This document shows positions 35,401-37,697 of a stretch of DNA of 37,697 bases, in pieces. The DNA lies in the NCBI RefSeq assembly GCF_016918855.1, contig NZ_JADKYB010000042.1:1-37697 (forward strand), written 5' to 3'. Position 1 is the first letter of the stretch. Each line of letters starts with the position of its first letter. The translations under genes and the position numbers were made by a program. This DNA is from Actinacidiphila acididurans. Its GTDB lineage: Bacteria > Actinomycetota > Actinomycetes > Streptomycetales > Streptomycetaceae. A model generated the notes under the pieces. That model saw nothing but the letters and a program-made list of their open reading frames with translations, was not told where the DNA came from and ran no database searches.

Positions 35401-37697
35401 GCCAACGGCAAGGTCGATCGGCGGGCCCTGCCCGAGCCCGGCGCCACCGCGGCCACGCCGGACCGGCCGGTCGCCCGGGACGGCCGGGAGGAGATCCTGC
35501 GCACCGTCTTCGCCGAGGTCCTGGGCGTCGCCTCGGTCGGCCCGCGGGACAGCTTCCTCGCCCTCGGCGGTCACTCGCTGTTGGCCATCACGCTGGTCGG
35601 CCGGATCCGGGCCGTGTTCGGCATCGACATCGGCCTGCGGGAGATGTTCGAGGACCCGACGGTGACCGGCGTCCTGCGTCTCATCGAGGCGGCCGGGACC
35701 GCGCGCCCGCCGGTGGTCGCCGGCCCGCGCCCGAGCGTGCTGCCGCTGTCGTTCGCCCAGCGCCGCCTGTGGTTCCTCAACCGGCTGGACGGCCCGAATG
35801 CGACCTACAACATCCCGATGGTGATGCGCGTCGAGGGCCGCCTCGACGTGGGCGCGCTGCGGTCGGCCCTGACCGACGTGGTCGACCGGCACGAGACGCT
35901 GCGCACCCGGTTCGTGCTGATCGACGGCCGGCCCGCGCAGCAGGTCCTCGAACCGGGGGCCGGCGTGCGGCTGGTCCTGGAAGCCGTCGAACCGGGCGAG
36001 GTACGCGAGCGGGTCGCCCGGGAGGCCGCGTACCCCTTCGATCTCGCCGCCGACCTGCCCCTGCGGGTCCGCTTGTTCGCCGTCGGCGCCGAGGAATTCG
36101 TCCTGGTCATCGTGCTGCACCACATCGCCGGCGACGGCGTGTCGATGGGGCCGCTCTGGCGCGACCTGGCGTCGGCGTACGAGGCCCGGCGGGCCGGGCA
36201 GGCACCACAGTGGACACCGCTGCCGGTCCAGTACGCGGACTACGCGCTGTGGCAGCACGAACTCCTGGGCGACGACGAGGACCCGGGGAGTCTGCTCAAC
36301 GGTCAGCTTGCTTATTGGCGTGCGCGGTTGGCGGGTGCGCCGGTGGAGTTGGCGTTGGCGACGGATCGTCCTCGGCCGGCGCGGGCGGGGCATGTGGGGG
36401 GTGTGGTGCCGTTGGTGGTTTCGCCGGAGTTGCATGTGCGCTTGCGTTCTGTGGCGCGTGAGTATCAGGTGACGGTGTTCATGGTGGTGCAGGCTGCGGT
36501 GGTGGCTGTGTTGTCGCGGTTGGGTGCGGGTTCGGATGTGTCGTTGGGTACGCCGGTGGCGGGGCGGTTGGATGCGGGGTTGGAGGGTTTGGTCGGGTTT
36601 TTTGTGAATACGCTGGTGTTGCGGGTTGATGTGTCGGGTGATCCGTCGTTTGCTGATGTGCTGGGTCGGGTGCGGGAGTCGGCGCTGGGGGCGTTCGATC
36701 ATCAGGATGTGCCGTTCGAGCGGTTGGTGGAGGAGTTGGCGCCGGAGCGGTCGCTGGCTCGCCATCCGCTCTTCCAGGTCATGCTCGACGTGCAGAGCGC
36801 GGTCACCCGGCCGGTGGAGTTGCCCGGCGTGGAGCTGACACCGCTGCGGGGCGAGGGCGCTACGGCCCGGTTCGACCTGGAGTTCTCGTTCGTGGAGCAG
36901 TTCACTTCCGATGGTGTGCCGGATGGTGTGACGGGTTCGGTGGTGTATGCGGCGGAGTTGTTCGACGAGTCGTCGGTGCGGGGGTTGGTGGATCGTTTCG
37001 TTCGGTTGCTGGGTGCGGGGGTGGCTGATCCGGGGGTGCGGGTGAGCCGGCTGCCGGTGCTGGACGAGTCGGAGGTGCGGTGTTTGGAGGAGTGGGGCGG
37101 TACGGGTGTTGCCGCTGTGCCTGAATCGGTGCTGGGTTCGGTGCCTGACTCGGTGTCTGATTCTGTGCCTGCTGTTGTGTCTGATTCGGTGTTGGGGTTG
37201 TTTGCGGGGTGGGTGGCGCGGACGCCGGATGCGGTGGCGGTTGTGTTCGAGGGGACTGTTGTGTCGTATGGGGAGTTGGATGCGTGGTCGTCGCGGGTTG
37301 CGGCTGGTCTGGTGGCGCGGGGTGCGGGTGTGGAGGTGCCGGTTGCTGTGGTGCTCCCGCGGTCGGTGGAGTTGATTGTGGTGTTGCTGGCGGTGTGGAA
37401 GTCGGGTGCGGCTTTCGTTCCTGTTGATCCGGATTATCCTGCTGAGCGGATCGCTGCGATCATTGCTGATTCGGGGGCGCGGCTGGTTGTTGATTCTGCC
37501 GATCTTCCGGGGCTGGTTGGTGATTCCGCCGATGTGGTGAATGCGTCGAGTGTTGATTCTTCGGGTGTTCCGGGTGTGTCGGGTGTGGGTGGGCCGTTGC
37601 CGGGTCAGGCGGCTTATGTGATGTTTACTTCGGGGTCGACGGGTCGTCCGAAGGGGGTGGTGGTTTCTCATGGGGGTGTGGGGAGTTTGTTGTCGTG
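29356..37697 (+). CDS. Multimodular NRPS, 3'-truncated (modules 10-12)
   Basis: Continues the assembly line. The frame stays open from GTG 29356 to the right edge (2,780 codons and two bases), so the 3' end is missing. Domain order: LCL-A-T, C/E-A-T, LCL-A(partial). The GTG is chosen because GAAGGAG ends six bases before it, it overlaps the gene 1 TGA as GTGA, and the C domain begins at once (IPASYGQRRLWF). There is therefore no N-terminal docking extension. The opening C domain has HHIAGDG, the LCL signature, and should accept the chain from T9 of gene 1. A10 reads as Phe and A11 is unassigned. No thioesterase is reached in the window. Codon use changes abruptly at about 36300, near the right end, where T-ending codons and short tandem repeats appear. 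Being an NRPS gene in one operon with gene 1 is nearly certain. Confidence 0.97.
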   Translation, partial: MIPASYGQRRLWFLDQVLDEGVYNTNLVVRLTGVLDRAALEQALADVLARHESLRTRFTTVDGLPYQEITRPGEVPVTLPAVPATRETLPELMRAATTYRFDLAVDIPVRATLFELSGNEWVLAVVMHHIAGDGWSMGPLWRDIGTAYTARVGGREPGWEELPVQYADYTLWQRELLGAEDDSASLLTKQMDYWREALAGLPEELPLPSDRPRPPVASYRGGAVTFEIPADVHDRLRAFARDQQATEFMVVQAAVAVLLSRLGAGTDIPIGTPVAGRTDAALDDLVGFFVNNLVLRTDVSGDPTFAGLVARTRAVGLAAYEHQDVPFERLVEGLAPERSLARHPLFQVMVTLENSQSTRAEGGAAGQVTALPGLRAEAVPGATTSARVDLEFTFIARFTDDRRPQGLAGSIVFARDLFDDETVHRFGERLTRILTAAVADPSTRVSRLPLLDADESWKVLTAWNDTATGGAPGTLAGLLAEQARRTPDAVALVAGDTTVSYADLDRRSNRLARALIERGAGPESRIGVVLDRSIELVVALVAVLKAGAAYVPVDAAYPQSRIDLILGDAGVALVLAGERTAALAGDRAVLVADPAEEYSAEPVTDADRRAPLRPDHPAYVIYTSGSTGVPKGVVVQHASVVNLAAVQAGRFGTGPDSRVLQFASPGFDAATWELVMALCSGARLVIAAADELLPGAGLETVIARHGVTHATLPPAVLSMLAPAALTGVTTLVSAGEALGREQVARWAAGRRFVNAYGPTEVTVCATMTAALDPAGEPVIGTPNDNTRVYVLDDGLAPVAPGIVGDLYVAGAGVARGYLGRPDLTGQSFVADPFGGRGARMYRTGDRVSWTAGGELVFAGRADDQVKIRGFRVEPGEVEAVLGASGLVADVVITVRDDGPGGRRLVAYVVPLGDGAVADGLRAYGAKHLPEHLVPAAFVELPALPLTPNGKVDRAALPAPVVGGGAGGAPRTVREQIICAAFAEVLRRDVVGVEDDFFRLGGHSLLAVRLIERLRARGVSVDVGTLFAEPTPARLAAVAGRERVEVPPVSIPEHPERITAEMVPLAALTTEELATVVAGVPGGAANVLDIYPLAPLQEGLFFLHNLGSGDGRDPYLARQVFEFDSRDRLDAFLSAWEQVVARHDILRSCLAWKGLPHAVQVVHRRVALPVTEVDLSGPAALENPVQALLARCAEPMDLGRAPLLDVHVAADPRSGGESWLLVLRTHHIQHDHVTMDLLLGEVETIRAGRAAELAPVLPYREFVGQARLAVPEAEHEAYFAGLLSGVHEPTVPYGVLDLPGGGAGIREHRVMIPLALAERLRERARLAGVSPAVVFHVIWSRVLASVSGRADVVFGTVMLGRMQGGTGADRVAGLFNNTLPVYAHTAGLGVEAAVHAMQRQLADLMAHEHASLAVAQRGSGVAAPSPLFTAALNYRQNTGVTGTEPGRAPEGFRQILAEDRTHYPLAGAVDDFGPGGFGFTVQAVAPIDAVDVAALMLTVTRGVVSALENDPGTALDAVPVLDEAAVRRQLVEWNATGTAVPGGTLLELLATRTPEAVAVVDGDERMTYAELDTRSNRLARRLIHAGVGPESRVGVAMRRSAGVLVAVLAVLKAGGAYVPLDPDHPPQRLRSVLRDAGAQVTLADEDTAGLTGTVIVVGSEEADQSGDPVTDADRGGRVLPGHPAYVIYTSGSTGEPKGVVVTHAGVVNLLSWMQDEYALTPADRVMLKTPLVFDPSVWELFWPLLAGASIVVAAPDGHRDPRYLARLIASAGVTVTQFVPSMLAAFVQERDAARCPSLRLVFAGGEPLTAAIRDRAEAALGLRIRNPYGPTETTVLVTAWECDPARDGEVVPVGRPIHNTRAYVLDDRLRPVPAGVAGELYLAGAGVARGYLARGGLTAGRFVADPFGTPGERLYRTGDVARWGAGGVLEYVGRADEQVKVRGFRVEPGEIEAVLRAGGLVDQAVVVARGGEADDRRLVAYVVGGDGADLREHLAARLPEYMVPSTFVTLGALPLTANGKVDRRALPEPGATAATPDRPVARDGREEILRTVFAEVLGVASVGPRDSFLALGGHSLLAITLVGRIRAVFGIDIGLREMFEDPTVTGVLRLIEAAGTARPPVVAGPRPSVLPLSFAQRRLWFLNRLDGPNATYNIPMVMRVEGRLDVGALRSALTDVVDRHETLRTRFVLIDGRPAQQVLEPGAGVRLVLEAVEPGEVRERVAREAAYPFDLAADLPLRVRLFAVGAEEFVLVIVLHHIAGDGVSMGPLWRDLASAYEARRAGQAPQWTPLPVQYADYALWQHELLGDDEDPGSLLNGQLAYWRARLAGAPVELALATDRPRPARAGHVGGVVPLVVSPELHVRLRSVAREYQVTVFMVVQAAVVAVLSRLGAGSDVSLGTPVAGRLDAGLEGLVGFFVNTLVLRVDVSGDPSFADVLGRVRESALGAFDHQDVPFERLVEELAPERSLARHPLFQVMLDVQSAVTRPVELPGVELTPLRGEGATARFDLEFSFVEQFTSDGVPDGVTGSVVYAAELFDESSVRGLVDRFVRLLGAGVADPGVRVSRLPVLDESEVRCLEEWGGTGVAAVPESVLGSVPDSVSDSVPAVVSDSVLGLFAGWVARTPDAVAVVFEGTVVSYGELDAWSSRVAAGLVARGAGVEVPVAVVLPRSVELIVVLLAVWKSGAAFVPVDPDYPAERIAAIIADSGARLVVDSADLPGLVGDSADVVNASSVDSSGVPGVSGVGGPLPGQAAYVMFTSGSTGRPKGVVVSHGGVGSLLS
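32488..35695 (+). other. Module 11: C/E-A(unassigned)-T
   Basis: C/E11 (about 32488-33903) is the most divergent of its class. The extended motif reads LHNLGSGD (32659-32682), with Leu replacing the first His, and the catalytic motif is HHIQHDH (33028-33048). GLFNNTLPV replaces GLFINTLPV. A11 (about 33982-35440) has YVIYTSGSTGEPKG (from 34405), FDPSVWE (34549), NPYGPTE (34828) and the A10 Lys 35410-35412. The code DPWQFGPVLK is related to A6 and A8 and unassigned. T11 (about 35485-35695, Ser 35575-35577) precedes an LCL domain, so residue 11 should stay L. Epimerisation by this domain is less certain than by the others. Confidence 0.86.
37117..37188 (+). repeat. Three imperfect 24-nt tandem units in the C12-A12 linker
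   Basis: The units encode VPESVLGS, VPDSVSDS and VPAVVSDS, followed by SVLG-like sequence. The tract lengthens the linker between LCL12 and A12. Equivalent linkers in other modules lack it. Slipped-strand expansion is the likely origin. Confidence 0.85.
37483..37542 (+). repeat. Two 30-nt tandem units in the A12 loop
   Basis: The first 21 bases of each unit match with two mismatches (LVVDSAD / LVGDSAD). The repeat sits in the variable loop between the A2 and A3 motifs. Confidence 0.75.
37564..37590 (+). repeat. Three 9-nt tandem units (GVP-GVS-GVG) in the A12 loop
   Basis: GGT-GTx-xxx units just before the A3 motif. The same kind of Gly-Val-x unit makes up the 18-nt difference between A1 and A4 at 2705-2722. 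Confidence 0.75.

Larger units (their letters stand above)
35740..37697 (+). other. Module 12 (partial): LCL and start of A12
   Basis: The LCL domain (about 35740-37080) starts LPLSFAQRRLWFLNRL and has HHIAGDG at 36118-36138. Codon use flips to T-ending/TTG-rich at about 36300-36755, back to GC3-saturated to about 36905, then T-rich again to the edge. A12 begins at about 37189 and is cut just after its A3 motif (YVMFTSGSTGRPKG from 37615), so none of the specificity residues is visible. The C-to-A linker and the loop before A3 contain short tandem repeats. Confidence 0.88.

Noticed and set aside
2..37697. Identification as the ramoplanin, enduracidin or feglymycin synthetase
   Set aside because: The codes give Asn at position 2, Val at 5 and four DAYHSGTLCK domains, with a D/L pattern that cannot be aligned to the residue orders I know for these peptides. 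Only the general logic is shared.

Overview
The window is a slice of a very large nonribosomal peptide synthetase (NRPS) locus from a high-GC actinomycete. The strong G/C bias at third codon positions, GTG start codons and domain style fit an actinomycete. A rare-actinomycete source such as Micromonosporaceae/Actinoplanes is plausible but not proven. Everything is on the + strand and essentially every base is coding. There is no intergenic stretch over 300 bases, and I see no RNA gene, insertion sequence, CRISPR array or attachment site.

Layout: gene 1 (nt 2-29359) is open at its 5' end and encodes at least 9,785 residues, roughly a megadalton. It holds the end of module 0 (partial A, then T) and nine further C-A-T modules, numbered 1-9 here. 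Gene 2 starts at GTG 29356, overlapping the gene 1 stop as GTGA, with a Shine-Dalgarno sequence (GAAGGAG, 29343-29349) six bases upstream. It encodes modules 10 and 11 and the start of 12, and runs off the right edge. No thioesterase, stand-alone E domain, MbtH-like protein, tailoring enzyme, regulator or transporter lies in the window, so both the beginning and the end of the assembly line are elsewhere.

Domain logic: two kinds of condensation domain alternate. Four are ordinary LCL-type (modules 3, 6, 10, 12; HHxxxDG motif, LPLSFAQQRLWF-like start). Eight (modules 1, 2, 4, 5, 7, 8, 9, 11) belong to a different clade. That clade has a DVYPLAPLQEG start, a more or less intact extended His motif (HHx4GD in module 1) and HHxxxDH instead of HHxxxDG. 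I interpret these as dual epimerisation/condensation (C/E) domains. Each would set the upstream residue to D, which explains why no separate E domains occur.

Specificity codes were read by hand alignment to GrsA positions 235/236/239/278/299/301/322/330/331/517. They are: A1, A4 and A7 DAYHSGTLCK (and the visible half of A0 agrees), arylglycine-like and nearest to 3,5-dihydroxyphenylglycine; A2 DLTKVGEVGK, Asn; A3 DGYHLGSLCK, Hpg/Dpg-like; A5 DALWLGGTFK, Val-like; A6 DVWQCIQVLK, A8 DVWQFAQVLK and A11 DPWQFGPVLK, one unassigned family; A10 DAWTVAAVCK, Phe. A9 is a decayed adenylation domain without most core motifs. The predicted internal peptide segment is therefore D-Dpg, D-Dpg, L-Asn, D-Hpg/Dpg, D-Dpg, L-Val, D-X, D-Dpg, D-X, L-(trans-loaded or skipped), D-Phe, L-X. 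This resembles the arylglycine-rich logic of ramoplanin/enduracidin/feglymycin-type peptides, but in an order I do not recognise.

The DNA is a mosaic. Arylglycine A domains are near-identical over hundreds to thousands of bases (including a 576-bp block that looks perfect). Patches rich in T-ending codons and TTG leucines switch abruptly to GC3-saturated sequence inside domains, which points to intragenic recombination or gene conversion.
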